Positions 31,583-40,650 are shown, counted from the stretch's first letter. The stretch: 64,000 bases of DNA from Nitrospirillum iridis (GCF_014205765.1 NZ_JACIIZ010000020.1:48803-112802), one strand, 5' to 3'. Notes: a model not told the origin generated them from the letters alone. Translations and numbers: made by a program.

Positions 31583-33157
31583 ATGGCCGGTGACGGCATG
31601 TCCCTGGCGCAGGCGCTGTCCACCGCCGTCGGCCATCATGGCGCCGGCCGCCTGGATGAGGCCGAGTCCCTTTACAACGCCATCCTGGTCCAAGTGCCCG
31701 ACCAGGTGGACGCCCTGCATCTTCGGGGCGTGCTGACGCTGCAGCGTGCCGGGACCGACACCCAACACCTGGAAGCCGGCGTCGCGTTGATCAGACGGGC
31801 CCACGCCCTGCCGGCGGCCCGATCCGTTCCCGACATCGCCGCCAACCTGGCCCGGGGCCTGGCCGCGCTGGCCGAGGCCCGGCAGCGGGCCGGCCAGCCG
31901 GGGCGGGCTTTGGAAGCCTGGCTGGAGATGGACGCGCTGGGGACGCCCCTGCCACCGCACGTCCGACTGGCCCTGGCCGACGCCCTGGCCGGCATCGGCG
32001 CGGCGATCGAGGCGGAGGGCCACTACCGCGCTTTGGCGCAGATGGAACCGGTCGCGTTGCCGGCGCGGACTGGGTTGGCCCGCCTGCTGGCCCGGCGCGG
32101 CCAGGCCGGCGCCGCCCTGGCCGTCCTGGATGCCCTGCCCCCCCTGGGCGCCGCCAGCGCCAGCGCCCATCGCCTACGGGCCGAACTTTTGGCCCCAGGG
32201 GCGCCCGACGTGGCCGCCGCCTTGCTGATCGTCCTCGACGCCACCGTCGGCGCCGACGCCGACACGCACCACATCTGGGGCCGGCTGTTCCAGGCGCGGG
32301 GCGACATCGCCGAAGCCCGCGCCCGTTACGCCCAGGCCCTGGCGTTGGACCCCGCCCATGCGGCGGCGCGCCTGGCCCATGCCGTCGCCTGCCTGCGCCT
32401 GGGCGCCTGGCGCGACGGCTTCGCCGACCTGGCCTGGCGCTGGATGCGGCCCGCCACCACCCGCCGCCATGGGGCCATCCCCCTGTGGGAAAACGCATCC
32501 CAGGACATCGCCGGCCGCCGCCTGCTGGTCTGGGACGAGGTGGAGGAGGACGCCCTGCCCCATCTGGCCCGCTTGCTGCCCCTGGTCCGCGACCGGGGAA
32601 TCGACGTGGTGGTGGAGGTGCCGCCCGGCTGGGCCGCCCTGCTGCCCACCGGGCCAGGCCAGGCGCTGGCGGGCATCGCCGTCGCCACCCGGGGCAGGGA
32701 CGCCGTGCGCGCCGATTTCCAGGTGCCGCTACAGGAACTGCCGGATCGCCTAGCCCTGTGGGACGCCACCGCCTTCTGGGCCGGCCCCTATCTGGCCGCC
32801 CCGGCCGGCGCGGCATCCATCCCGGCCGGTCGGACCGTGGCGGTGGCCGATACCCACCCCCGCCCGCCCCTGCCCACCGGAATCATCCCCGTGCCCCTGG
32901 CCCCCCCGGCCCCGGACGCCCCGCAGGGATGGGCTGAGCTGGCCGCCACGCTGACGGCCGTGGACGCGGTGGCCCTGCCGGCAGGGATGCTGGCCCATCT
33001 CGCCGGCGCGCTGGGTCGCCCGGGTATCGTGCTGGTGCCACCCGATGCCGACTGGCGCTGGCCGGCGGCGGGGCCGCGCAGCCCCTGGTACCCGACGCTC
33101 CGCCTGGTGCACGGGGTGATCTGGCCCGCGACGCTGGACCTGGAATCGCCGGCATGA
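31583..33157 (+). CDS. TPR protein with C-terminal glycosyltransferase-like (GT-B/SPINDLY-type) domain
   Basis: A 524-aa protein. The N-terminal half (about 5-290) consists of tetratricopeptide-like helical repeats (for example GRLDEAESLYNAIL and GDIAEARARYAQAL). After the segment LRLGAWRDGFADLAWRW comes a GT-B-like domain with LLVWDEVEEDALPHLARLLPLV, VVVEVPPGWAALL, FQVPLQELPDRL and, near the end, LAGALGRPGIVLVPPDADWRW followed by SPWYPTLRL. These are the landmarks of bacterial TPR-glycosyltransferases related to heptosyltransferases/O-GlcNAc transferases. The usual EQGLGD motif is changed to DEVEED, so activity is uncertain. The stop overlaps the next gene by 4 bp. Confidence 0.85.
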   Translation: MAGDGMSLAQALSTAVGHHGAGRLDEAESLYNAILVQVPDQVDALHLRGVLTLQRAGTDTQHLEAGVALIRRAHALPAARSVPDIAANLARGLAALAEARQRAGQPGRALEAWLEMDALGTPLPPHVRLALADALAGIGAAIEAEGHYRALAQMEPVALPARTGLARLLARRGQAGAALAVLDALPPLGAASASAHRLRAELLAPGAPDVAAALLIVLDATVGADADTHHIWGRLFQARGDIAEARARYAQALALDPAHAAARLAHAVACLRLGAWRDGFADLAWRWMRPATTRRHGAIPLWENASQDIAGRRLLVWDEVEEDALPHLARLLPLVRDRGIDVVVEVPPGWAALLPTGPGQALAGIAVATRGRDAVRADFQVPLQELPDRLALWDATAFWAGPYLAAPAGAASIPAGRTVAVADTHPRPPLPTGIIPVPLAPPAPDAPQGWAELAATLTAVDAVALPAGMLAHLAGALGRPGIVLVPPDADWRWPAAGPRSPWYPTLRLVHGVIWPATLDLESPA

Positions 33158-34116
33158 GCGGTATCCTTTATGTCACCGGTGCCGACCGGCGTTACTTCGC
33201 CACCACCCTGCTGTTGCTGGAAAGCTTCGCGCGACGGTTGCCCGAGGACGCGCTGATGGTCTGCGACTACGGCCTCACGCCGGGGCAGCGGGCCTATCTG
33301 GCGGAGCGCGGACAACTTCTGGACCGGCCGGGGAGCGTGCCCGAGACCCTGCATCCCTATGCCAAGAAGGCCGCCATCCTGGACTATGTCGGTGATCGGC
33401 CCTGGCGGGGCCTGTGCTGGATCGACGCCGACATGCTGGTGGCCGGCTTGGACGCGGATCTCATGACCCGGCTGTGGGGGCGGATGGAGGCAGCCGGCGC
33501 CGAGATCGCGCTGACCACCGATATCAACGGCATCAGCCTGCAGGACGTCGCCGCCCTGGATGAGGGCGGCACCGCCATGGCGCCGTTCCGCGCCCTGCTG
33601 GCGGACAGCGGCGCCGACCGCACCGCCCCCTATCTCAGCGTCGGATTCTGGCTCTGCCGGTCGCGCGCCCTGCTGGCGGAGTGGGATCGCCGCAGCCGGG
33701 GGCTGGTGCCCCATCCGTTGTTCGAACAGAACGTCATGGCGCTGCTGGCGCATGGCGGTCATTGGGGTCATGCCGGTCGGGCGCTGCTGCTGGATCCCGT
33801 GGAATGGCAGCCGCAGAACCACCTGCTGCCCCTGATCCGGCCCCAGGACACCGGAGCGGCCGGCGATGGCTATGTCGTGCGGGGGCGGCCGGTGCGGCTG
33901 ATCCATTGCACCGCCAGCCGCCACTGCTTCATGGATGTCTATGACGGCCATGTGCAGCTGGGCCGCCAGGCGCTGGCCGGATACTTCCGCATCCTGCGCA
34001 ACCCGGCGCTGCGGGCCTTCCAGACGGGGCTTTTGCATGACCATGTGGCGCGCCACGGCGACGCCCTGGTCCGACACGGGCTGCTGCAAGGGCCGGTGGC
34101 GGCGGGAAATCCCTGA
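33154..34116 (+). CDS. glycosyltransferase, GT-A fold
   Basis: A 320-aa protein without signal or membrane segments. It begins with the strand ILYVTGADRRYF, contains the metal-binding DxD motif DAD at residues 91-93 (LCWIDADMLV) and later the FEQNVMALL and HPYAKKAAILDYV segments seen in GT8-like and related GT-A transferases that use a nucleotide-sugar donor. It overlaps the TPR-glycosyltransferase by 4 bp (ATGA), so the pair is translationally coupled and likely acts in the same pathway. Donor and acceptor unknown. Confidence 0.75.
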   Translation: MSGILYVTGADRRYFATTLLLLESFARRLPEDALMVCDYGLTPGQRAYLAERGQLLDRPGSVPETLHPYAKKAAILDYVGDRPWRGLCWIDADMLVAGLDADLMTRLWGRMEAAGAEIALTTDINGISLQDVAALDEGGTAMAPFRALLADSGADRTAPYLSVGFWLCRSRALLAEWDRRSRGLVPHPLFEQNVMALLAHGGHWGHAGRALLLDPVEWQPQNHLLPLIRPQDTGAAGDGYVVRGRPVRLIHCTASRHCFMDVYDGHVQLGRQALAGYFRILRNPALRAFQTGLLHDHVARHGDALVRHGLLQGPVAAGNP

Positions 34117-34239
34117 AATGGCCAGTGAATCCGCCGCCGATGGGCCTATCTTGCCTCTGTTCAGCGGCGGCGGCGCCCCCTATCCTGCACCTGAGAGAAG
34201 CAAGGCTGGATCCTCGAAGGGTCCGCCGGCGGAGGAAGC

Positions 34240-35781
34240 ATGACCGACACCACCGACAGCACGCCCGCCACGCCCGAAGAGGCGGCCGCCCTGACCCTGC
34301 AGGCGGAAGGCCTGGCGGCCCTGGAAAGCGGCGACGGCGCCCACGCGGTGACCCTGTTGACGCAAGCGGTGGGCCTGCGCCCTGACGACGCCGTCCTGCG
34401 GGCCGATCTGGGCATGGCGCTGGAACAGCGGCAGGACAACGAGGGGGCCAAGGCCGCCTATGCCATGGCGGTGGCCCTGGATCCCGAAAACCCCATTTAC
34501 CGGTTCAACCTGGGCGCCGCCTGCCAGCGCCTGGGGCACGGGCACGAGGCCGCCACCCATTATCTGGACGCGCTGGAGCGCGAGCCCATGCTGGCGGAGG
34601 CCTATTTCAACCTGGCCACGCTGTTCCAGGATGTCGGTCATCTGGACATCGCCGAGCAGCACTACCGCAACGCCCTGAAGGCGCGGCCGGCTTATCTGGA
34701 AGCCGCGGCCAATTTGGGCCTGGTGCTGCGCCGGCTTGGCCGGCTGGACGAGGCGCTGGACTATCTGGGGGCGTCCGCGCAGGCCCAGCCGGACCTGGCG
34801 CAGGCGCATTCCAACCTGGGCCTGGTCCTGAACGAGGCCGGGCGCCACCAGGAAGCGCTGGCCGCCTTCGACCGGCTGGCCCTGCTGCGCCCATTCGAGG
34901 CCGCCCCCCATGTTGGCCGGGCGGTGGCATTGCGCGGGTTGGGCCATCTGGCCGAAGCCGCGGCCGCCATCCTGCAGGCGCTGGACCGCCCGGAAAAGAC
35001 CGTTTCCGCCGAATTGGAAGCGGCACAGATAGCGGCATTGTTGCAGGTTGGCGGCAACGGCACCGCCGCCCAGGCGCTGGTCGCCAAGTGGCGCGCCATC
35101 GGGTCGACCCCCATCCTGCGTCATACGGAGGCGGCGTTGGGTCTGGCGCCCACGCCCCCGCGGGCGGACCCGGCCTATCTGGAACAGCTGTACGACGCCC
35201 AGGCCGCCATGTTGACCGAGCAGGCGGCGGCCAGCGTCGCGGCCCCCCTGATTCCCCCCTTGACCTCCGCCCTGGCCCGCCATCTGGGCCCCGCCGCCGG
35301 GACCCTGGAGGTGTTGGAAATCGACTGCGGCGTCGGCACCCTCGCCGCCTTGCTCAAGCCCTACGCCGCCGATCTGGTGGGCGTGCACCCCTCGTCCGCC
35401 GCCATTCAGGCGGCGGCGCGCGGTGGCCTCTATGACCAGTTGGTGCATGGCGACTACGCCATGCCCCTGGAACGGTCGGCCGATGGCGTCAACCTGATCC
35501 TATCCACCGACATCGCCAACCAGGTTGGCGACCTGGCCCCGCTGGCCGCCGGCATCGCCGGGGCCCTGGCCCCGGGCGGAACGCTGGCCCTATCCCTGGA
35601 CGCGGCGGAGCCCTGGTCCCCCGCCGTCACGCTGAAGGAAAACGGCCGCTACCTGCACCGCCGCGACCATGTGGAGTCGGCGCTGCGCCAGGCCGGCCTG
35701 ACGGTGCTGGAGGTGGTGTCCATTCCGCCAGCGGGCGGCACGGCGCCCGAGCGCCTGCTGGTCATCGCCCGCAAGGGCTGA
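34240..35781 (+). CDS. TPR protein with C-terminal SAM methyltransferase domain
   Basis: A 513-aa protein. Residues about 15-290 are tetratricopeptide repeats with textbook units (AVTLLTQAVGLRPDD, AEAYFNLATLFQDVG, LAQAHSNLGLVLNEAGR). The C-terminal third has a Rossmann-like methyltransferase domain starting at LEVLEIDCGVGTLAALL, with the acidic loop VGVHPSSAAI and a later LILSTDIAN / LAPGGTLALSL pattern. Such TPR-methyltransferases occur with glycan or flagellin modification genes. Its ATG follows a GGAGGAA site; the 123-bp gap after the GT-A gene contains no gene. Confidence 0.87.
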   Translation: MTDTTDSTPATPEEAAALTLQAEGLAALESGDGAHAVTLLTQAVGLRPDDAVLRADLGMALEQRQDNEGAKAAYAMAVALDPENPIYRFNLGAACQRLGHGHEAATHYLDALEREPMLAEAYFNLATLFQDVGHLDIAEQHYRNALKARPAYLEAAANLGLVLRRLGRLDEALDYLGASAQAQPDLAQAHSNLGLVLNEAGRHQEALAAFDRLALLRPFEAAPHVGRAVALRGLGHLAEAAAAILQALDRPEKTVSAELEAAQIAALLQVGGNGTAAQALVAKWRAIGSTPILRHTEAALGLAPTPPRADPAYLEQLYDAQAAMLTEQAAASVAAPLIPPLTSALARHLGPAAGTLEVLEIDCGVGTLAALLKPYAADLVGVHPSSAAIQAAARGGLYDQLVHGDYAMPLERSADGVNLILSTDIANQVGDLAPLAAGIAGALAPGGTLALSLDAAEPWSPAVTLKENGRYLHRRDHVESALRQAGLTVLEVVSIPPAGGTAPERLLVIARKG

Positions 35782-35802
35782 GCCCCGCCCCCTTCATCCC
35801 TG

Positions 35803-36915
35803 GTGACCATGTCCCCACCGCCGCCTCCGCCCCGGAACCACCGTCCGGGGCGCGTCCTGGCCTTGCCCCGCTATGACCGCCTGGGGGCCAGCAGCCGCCT
35901 GCGCTTTTTCGATCCATTGCCCCATCTGACGGCGGCGGGCCTGGATGTCACCGCCGCCCCCTTTTTCGATGACGCCTATCTTCAGCGTTTGTATGCCGGC
36001 CAGCCGGTGAACGGCTGGGCCTTGGCCGGGCGTTACCGCCGGCGCCTGGCCGCCCTGGCCGGGGCCAGGTCCGCCGACCTGCTGTGGATCGAGAAGGAGG
36101 CGCTGCCCTGGTTGCCGGCCGATTTTGAACGGGGGCTGTTCCGTGGCCGGCCCTATGCGCTGGATTTCGACGACGCCTGGCACCTGCGTTATGCGGGCCA
36201 CCGCCGGGCCGCGGTGCGCCGCCTGCTGGGCGCCAAGCTGGAACGGCTGGTGTCCGGCGCGGCCCTGACGGTGGTCGCCAACGACGTCCTGGCCGATTGG
36301 GCCGATCGCGCCGGCGCCCGCACCCTGCTGCGCCTGCCCACGCCGGTTGATCTGGCCCGCTATCAGTCGGCGCCGACACCCCCGGGCGCGACAGGGGGCT
36401 TCCGCGTGGGGTGGATCGGCACGCCCTCTTCCATCCGGTATCTGGAGGCCCTGGCCGGGCCGCTGGCGGCACTCGCGGCCAGCGGCCCGCTGACCTTGGT
36501 CACCATCGCCTCGCGCCCCGCCAACCTTCCCGGCGTGCCGGAGGATTTCATCCCCTGGAGCGAGACGGGGGAGCACGCCGCCCTGGCCAGCATCGACGCC
36601 GGCGTCATGCCCCTGCCCCACACCCCGTTCGCGCAGGGCAAGTCGGGTTTCAAGCTGCTGCAGTACATGGCGGCCGGCAAGGCCGTGGTGGCGAGCCCGG
36701 TGGGCGAGAACCGCCGTATCGTCAGCGACGGCGTCAGCGGCCTGTGGGCCGATAGCCCACAGGAGTGGGTGCGGGCGTTGGCCGCCCTGCGGGACGATGC
36801 GGACTTGCGCCACCGGCTGGCGGCCGCCGGCCGTGACCTGGTGGCGCGCGACTATGACCTGGCGGTCCTGGGCCCCCGCCTGGCGGCGGCCCTGGCCCGC
36901 ATCGCGGGGCTATAA
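35803..36915 (+). CDS. glycosyltransferase family 4-like protein
   Basis: A GT-B glycosyltransferase of 370 aa. The N-terminal half contains PRYDRLGASSRLRFFDPL and LDFDDAWHLRYAG; the C-terminal half contains GWIGTPSSIRYLEAL, the donor-binding segment QGKSGFKLLQYMAAGKAVV and VGENRRIVSDGVSGL, which together match the GT4 pattern of retaining transferases. Start is GTG 35803, or ATG 35809 two codons later; the ribosome site is weak. It lies 21 bp after the TPR-methyltransferase, so it is probably the last gene of the glycan cluster, ending just before the convergent rfbC. Confidence 0.88.
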   Translation: MTMSPPPPPPRNHRPGRVLALPRYDRLGASSRLRFFDPLPHLTAAGLDVTAAPFFDDAYLQRLYAGQPVNGWALAGRYRRRLAALAGARSADLLWIEKEALPWLPADFERGLFRGRPYALDFDDAWHLRYAGHRRAAVRRLLGAKLERLVSGAALTVVANDVLADWADRAGARTLLRLPTPVDLARYQSAPTPPGATGGFRVGWIGTPSSIRYLEALAGPLAALAASGPLTLVTIASRPANLPGVPEDFIPWSETGEHAALASIDAGVMPLPHTPFAQGKSGFKLLQYMAAGKAVVASPVGENRRIVSDGVSGLWADSPQEWVRALAALRDDADLRHRLAAAGRDLVARDYDLAVLGPRLAAALARIAGL

Positions 36916-36919
36916 GTCC

Positions 36920-37474
36920 TTATCGCGGGAAGGGATTGCCAACCTCGGCCAAGATCGGCAGCTTGCCATCCTTGTCCGACAGCACGGCGCCGGCGAAGTC
37001 CGGCCACGGGATGCCCAGCGCGGGATCGTTCCACAGCAGGCCGCGATCATGGGCGGGGCTGTAAGGCGCCGTCACCTTGTAGGCGATCTCCGTATCGGGG
37101 ACGAGGGTGCAGAAACCATGCGCGAAGCCCACCGGCACCCACAGCTGCCAGCCCTCCTCGGCGTCCAGTTCCACGGCGACGTGGCGGCCATAGGTGGCGG
37201 AGCCCTCGCGCAGGTCCACCGCCACGTCCAGGATGCGGCCGCGGATGACCCGCACCAGCTTGCCCTGCGCCGCCGGCTGCAACTGGAAGTGCAGCCCGCG
37301 CACGGTGCCCTGCACCCGCGACAGGGACTGGTTGTCCTGGACGAAGGGCCCGGCGATACCGGCCTCGGCGTGCTTCTCCGCGTTCCAGGTCTCGCTGAAC
37401 CAACCCCGTTCATCGCCGAAACGGCGGGGCTTCACCATGACCAGACCGTCGATCTCGAAGCGCCTAACGTCCAT
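36920..37474 (-). CDS. rfbC: dTDP-4-dehydrorhamnose 3,5-epimerase
   Basis: The RmlC/RfbC cupin enzyme of 184 aa that double-epimerises dTDP-4-keto-6-deoxyglucose to the L-lyxo form in dTDP-L-rhamnose synthesis. The family catalytic pair His62 (GTVRGLHFQ) and Tyr132 (EIAYKVTAPY) is present, as is the dimer signature VPVGFAHGF. Length is standard. ATG 37474 has GGA 8-11 nt upstream. The other rhamnose genes (rfbA, B, D) are not in this window. It converges with the GT4 gene, with a gap of only 4 bp, and supports a rhamnose-containing glycan made by the neighbouring cluster. Confidence 0.95.
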   Translation of the reverse strand: MDVRRFEIDGLVMVKPRRFGDERGWFSETWNAEKHAEAGIAGPFVQDNQSLSRVQGTVRGLHFQLQPAAQGKLVRVIRGRILDVAVDLREGSATYGRHVAVELDAEEGWQLWVPVGFAHGFCTLVPDTEIAYKVTAPYSPAHDRGLLWNDPALGIPWPDFAGAVLSDKDGKLPILAEVGNPFPR

Positions 37475-37548
37475 GCTGAGGTTCCATCCTGTGCCAGTGG
37501 TGCGATGCCGCCCGGGATACCCGGCCCTCGCACGGAAGTCCAGGCCCC

Positions 37549-38346
37549 CTACAGGTCCAGCGCGCCGCCATCCCGCAGCACCGCGTCCGCCGCCGCCGTG
37601 TAGCGGCCGCCCTCGCCATGCAGCACCAGGCCGGGCAGCAACCGGGCCGGGCTTCGGGCCCCGAGACGCGCCCGCACGATCACGCGCTTGGCCTCCACAG
37701 TCGCGCGGGGCCACAGGGGAAAGACGGACACGGCGCCGAAGCGTCCGGTCAGGCGGGCCAGGATCTCGTCCACCCGGTCGGCGCGGTGGATCATGGTCAA
37801 GGTGCCGCGGGGCGCCAACAGGCGGGCCGCCGCCGCGATCCAGGTGGCCAGATCGGCCGTGCCCTCGCCATGGGAGGTGGCCTTGCCCGGCCGAGGGGAC
37901 CGGGTGTGCCGCCCGCCGGGATGGAAGGGCGGGTTGGTCATGACGTGGTCGAACCGCCCGGCCACCAGATCCGGATCCCCCCCCGGCGGCAGATGGCCGG
38001 GGGCCTGGGTCAAATCGGCCAGGGTGATGCGCACACGATCGGCGACCCCGTTCAAAGCGGCGTTGCGGCGGGCCAATTGCACCGCGGCCGGTTGCAGCTC
38101 CAGGCCCGTGACCCGCACCCCGTCCACCCGGGCCGCCAGGCAGAACGCGGCGGCGCCCGCGCCACAGCCCAGGTCCAGGACGCGATCGCCCCCAGCCGCC
38201 GGTGTGGCGGCGGCCAGCAAGACCGGATCGATGGCCGCGCGATATCCGTGCGCCGGCTGCAACAACCGCACGCGCCCATTCAGCAGGCGATCCTCGGTGA
38301 CCTCGCCATCCTCGGTCCCGTCCGGGGGGGCGGACTCGAGAATCAC
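37549..38346 (-). CDS. class I SAM methyltransferase, TrmN6/YfiC-like
   Basis: A 265-aa methyltransferase with motif I LDLGCGAGAAAFCLA (about 57-71) and the adenine-N6 methylase motif NPPF (MTNPPFH, near residue 136). The N-terminal LLQPAHGYRAAIDPVLLAAA segment is characteristic of tRNA1(Val) adenine-37 N6-methyltransferases and their relatives (COG4123). It starts with GTG at 38346, overlapping the stop of the upstream DUF2007 gene as GTGA, a pairing commonly seen in alphaproteobacteria. Substrate assignment to tRNA is by family only. Confidence 0.88.
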   Translation of the reverse strand: MILESAPPDGTEDGEVTEDRLLNGRVRLLQPAHGYRAAIDPVLLAAATPAAGGDRVLDLGCGAGAAAFCLAARVDGVRVTGLELQPAAVQLARRNAALNGVADRVRITLADLTQAPGHLPPGGDPDLVAGRFDHVMTNPPFHPGGRHTRSPRPGKATSHGEGTADLATWIAAAARLLAPRGTLTMIHRADRVDEILARLTGRFGAVSVFPLWPRATVEAKRVIVRARLGARSPARLLPGLVLHGEGGRYTAAADAVLRDGGALDL

Positions 38347-38564
38347 GGGGCGGGTTCCAGGCCGGCCCGGGCCACGGCCAGGGCGGTGGTGGCGGCGGTC
38401 AGGGCGTCGTCCGCCACCATCAGGCGCCTGGGGATGGCAAGAATGCTGCCCTCGGCCGCCGCGGTGTACTCATCCAGCAGCACCGCCTCGATACCGGCGT
38501 CGGCCAGCACCGCCTGCGCCCAGGATAGTTCAACCGGGTCATTGCTACGCAGGATGGGTTGCAT
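38343..38564 (-). CDS. DUF2007 domain protein (putative signal-transducing protein)
   Basis: A 73-aa protein with the DUF2007 pattern: MQPILRSNDPVELSWAQAVLADAGIEAVLLDEY, then an Ile-Leu-Ala-Ile-Pro strand with RLMVADDALTAAT. The fold is an ACT-like small domain; role unknown. ATG 38564 is preferred over upstream starts because the family begins here; a GGAGGT site lies about 10 nt upstream. It is translationally coupled to the TrmN6-like gene and divergent from the polyprenyl synthase gene. Confidence 0.8.
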   Translation of the reverse strand: MQPILRSNDPVELSWAQAVLADAGIEAVLLDEYTAAAEGSILAIPRRLMVADDALTAATTALAVARAGLEPAP

Positions 38565-38765
38565 GGGGGCCAGGACCTCCTTCGGGATGCGCCGGTTGGG
38601 GATAAGCGGGCCACGCGGTGGCGCAGGCGCCATAGATGGGAGGCGGCGATGCGGTCTGCCAGCTTGACCAGGGGGGTTGCGCCGGTATGCTCGCTGTCCT
38701 ATCCAAGGACGTCAACTGATCTGCGCTCCGGCAGCCGTTGGCCCCCATTGGCAGGAGTTCGTTTC

Positions 38766-39788
38766 GTGGCCGTCGTCACCCCCCTCGATCCCAAGCGCCG
38801 GAAGGCCGGCACCGATGCCCTGGAGGCGCTGGTGGAACTGGTGGCGACCGATCTGGCCGCGGTCAACGACATCATCGTCCGCCGCATGCATTCCGACGTG
38901 GAGATGATCCCCCAACTGGCGGGTTACATCGTGGCCAGCGGCGGCAAGCGCCTGCGCCCGGTGCTGACCCTGGCCGCCGCCCGGCTCTGCGGCTATCAGG
39001 GGGACCGCCACCAGCCGCTCGCGGCCTGCGTGGAGTTCATCCACACCGCCACCCTGCTGCACGACGACGTGGTGGACGAAAGCGACCTGCGCCGTGGGCA
39101 GCCCTCGGCCAACGCCGTCTTCGGCAACAAGGCCAGCGTGCTCGTGGGCGATTTCCTGTTCTCCCGCGCCTTCCAGGTGATGGTGGAGGACGGCTCGCTG
39201 GACGTGCTGCGCATCCTGTCCAACGCCTCCGCCGTCATTTCCGAGGGCGAGGTGCTGCAGCTGATCACCGCCAACGACACCACCACCAGCGAGGAAGCCT
39301 ATCTGGAGGTCATCCGCGCCAAGACGGCGGAGCTGTTCGCCGCCGCCTGCCGCATCGGCGCGGTGGTGGCCGACCGCCCGGCGGTGGAGGAAGAGGCGCT
39401 GCGCGGCTACGGCCTGAACCTGGGCATCGCCTTCCAGCTGGTGGACGACGTGCTGGACTATTCCGCCGTGCAGGCCCGCCTGGGCAAGACCATCGGCGAT
39501 GACTTCCGCGAGGGCAAGATCACCCTGCCGGTGGTGCTGGCCTTCCGCCGCGGCGATGACGAGGAGCGCGCCTTCTGGCGGCGGACGCTGGAGGATATCG
39601 ACCAGCGGGACGGCGACCTGGAACACGCCCTGGCGCTGATGCAGCGGCATAACACCCTGCGCGACAGCGTGGAACGGGCCCGCCATTACGGCGCCGTCGC
39701 CCGCGACGCCCTGGGCCTGTTCCCCGCCAGCCCCATCAAGCGGGCCCTGCTGGACGTCATCGACTTCGTCGTCGACCGGGATTTCTGA
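38766..39788 (+). CDS. ispB: polyprenyl diphosphate synthase (octaprenyl/decaprenyl type)
   Basis: A trans-isoprenyl diphosphate synthase of 340 aa making the long side chain of ubiquinone. The first Asp-rich motif DDVVD is at 100-104 (LLHDDVVDESDLRRG) and the second DDVLD at 227-231 (QLVDDVLDY); GGKRLRP at 59-65 binds isopentenyl diphosphate. Length and the absence of bulky residues just before the first motif fit a long-chain (C40-C50) enzyme; exact chain length cannot be read. The start is GTG 38766 with AGGAG 8 nt upstream; the open frame upstream overlaps nothing coding. It ends at a strong terminator at 39815. Confidence 0.94.
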   Translation: MAVVTPLDPKRRKAGTDALEALVELVATDLAAVNDIIVRRMHSDVEMIPQLAGYIVASGGKRLRPVLTLAAARLCGYQGDRHQPLAACVEFIHTATLLHDDVVDESDLRRGQPSANAVFGNKASVLVGDFLFSRAFQVMVEDGSLDVLRILSNASAVISEGEVLQLITANDTTTSEEAYLEVIRAKTAELFAAACRIGAVVADRPAVEEEALRGYGLNLGIAFQLVDDVLDYSAVQARLGKTIGDDFREGKITLPVVLAFRRGDDEERAFWRRTLEDIDQRDGDLEHALALMQRHNTLRDSVERARHYGAVARDALGLFPASPIKRALLDVIDFVVDRDF

Positions 39789-39814
39789 GGCCTCACCACC
39801 CCAGTCGTTCCGTG

Positions 39815-39844
39815 AAAGGCGCGCCCTGACCGGCGCGCCTTTTT
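39815..39844 (+). terminator. intrinsic terminator after polyprenyl synthase
   Basis: The stem AAAGGCGCGCC (39815-39825) / GGCGCGCCTTT (39832-39842) with a 6-nt loop is followed by a run of T, a textbook rho-independent terminator 26 bp after the stop codon. Confidence 0.9.
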
Positions 39845-39947
39845 GTTTGGCGCCGTCGCGGCCAAGCCCAATCTCGCGAACCAGATATGAAGTTGGTGGA
39901 TCTGGCGTTCGGCCGATGGCCACCGGGATGGCCTGGCCCCGAAAGCG

Positions 39948-39981
39948 AAACGGCCGGCTTCTTGCGAAGCCGGCCGTTTTT
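39948..39981. terminator. strong hairpin terminator downstream of tRNA-Pro
   Basis: The arms AAACGGCCGGCTTC (39948-39961) and GAAGCCGGCCGTTT (39966-39979) are perfect complements around a 4-nt loop. On the plus strand five T follow; on the minus strand it lies 13 nt past the 3' end of tRNA-Pro and ends in TTT, so it can end the tRNA transcript. Confidence 0.8.
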
Positions 39982-39993
39982 GCGTCCCTGGGA

Positions 39994-40070
39994 TGGTCGG
40001 AGAGAGAGGATTCGAACCTCCGGCCCCTGCCTCCCGAAAGCAGTGCTCTACCAGGCTGAGCTACTCTCCG
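39994..40070 (-). tRNA. tRNA-Pro, anticodon CGG
   Basis: A 77-nt tRNA including an encoded CCA end. The acceptor arm CGGAGAG pairs with CTCTCCG, the D stem GCTC pairs with GAGC, the anticodon stem CTGCT/GGCAG encloses loop TTCGGGA with anticodon CGG (reads CCG), and the T loop is TTCGAAT with stem GGAGG/CCTCT. A discriminator A precedes CCA. All arms are intact. Confidence 0.97.
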
Positions 40071-40086
40071 TCCCGGGGTGGGCGGG

Positions 40087-40115
40087 TATATATCGACATC
40101 CGGCGATCGCTGCAA
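40087..40115 (-). promoter_or_regulatory. promoter of tRNA-Pro
   Basis: On the minus strand a TTGCAG -35 (complement of 40110-40115) and a TATATA -10 (complement of 40087-40092) are spaced exactly 17 bp, ending about 16 bp before the tRNA 5' end at 40070. Confidence 0.75.
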
Positions 40116-40356
40116 GCCTTCTCTTTCATCAAATCGACTTCCCTCGCTGCATGGGTGTCCCGCTGGCCGTCCGGACGGGAACGCGGGGTGGTGTTGCCCA
40201 AACGCCACAGGGGGACGGGAGTCTGCAGGTGCCCTGGGAAGTTCCGGTTCTCGCCATGGTTCCGCCACGGTTGGCCCCGAGTTTCAGACCCACGCCCATC
40301 CGTCATTCGGCCTAACAGAAACCGCCGAGGGCCGACCGTTACAAGGAGGTGGACCT

Positions 40357-40650
40357 ATGCCGACCGCACGCACCCTGCTCACCAGCCTGTTCCTGGGCCT
40401 GCCCTTCCTGGTCGCCCCCGCCATCCTGTTCGCCGCCCCCCGTCCCGACGTGCCGGCGGTGGCGGACGCCCGGCCCATGGGCCCCGCGCCCACGGCCACG
40501 CTGGCGGCCTCGCCCTCCGGCGCCCTGAAGATCATCCCGGCGCACCTGACGGCCCCGGCCGCCAGCGCCGTGCCCTGCAAGGCGGAAGGCGCGGTGGTCA
40601 AGGCCCATGCCGGCCACGGCCTGCCCCGCCAGCTGATCGCCCTGAACTGA
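40357..40650 (+). CDS. small secreted protein, 97 aa
   Basis: An unknown exported protein. A signal peptide (about 1-27: LFLGLPFLVAPAILFAA) is followed by a short Ala/Pro-rich mature part with a single Cys (AVPCKAEG) and little secondary structure. ATG 40357 has a strong AAGGAGGT site at 40343-40350. The frame is open upstream to 40078 but only this start has a ribosome site. It is followed by a bidirectional hairpin terminator. Function unknown. Confidence 0.65.
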   Translation: MPTARTLLTSLFLGLPFLVAPAILFAAPRPDVPAVADARPMGPAPTATLAASPSGALKIIPAHLTAPAASAVPCKAEGAVVKAHAGHGLPRQLIALN

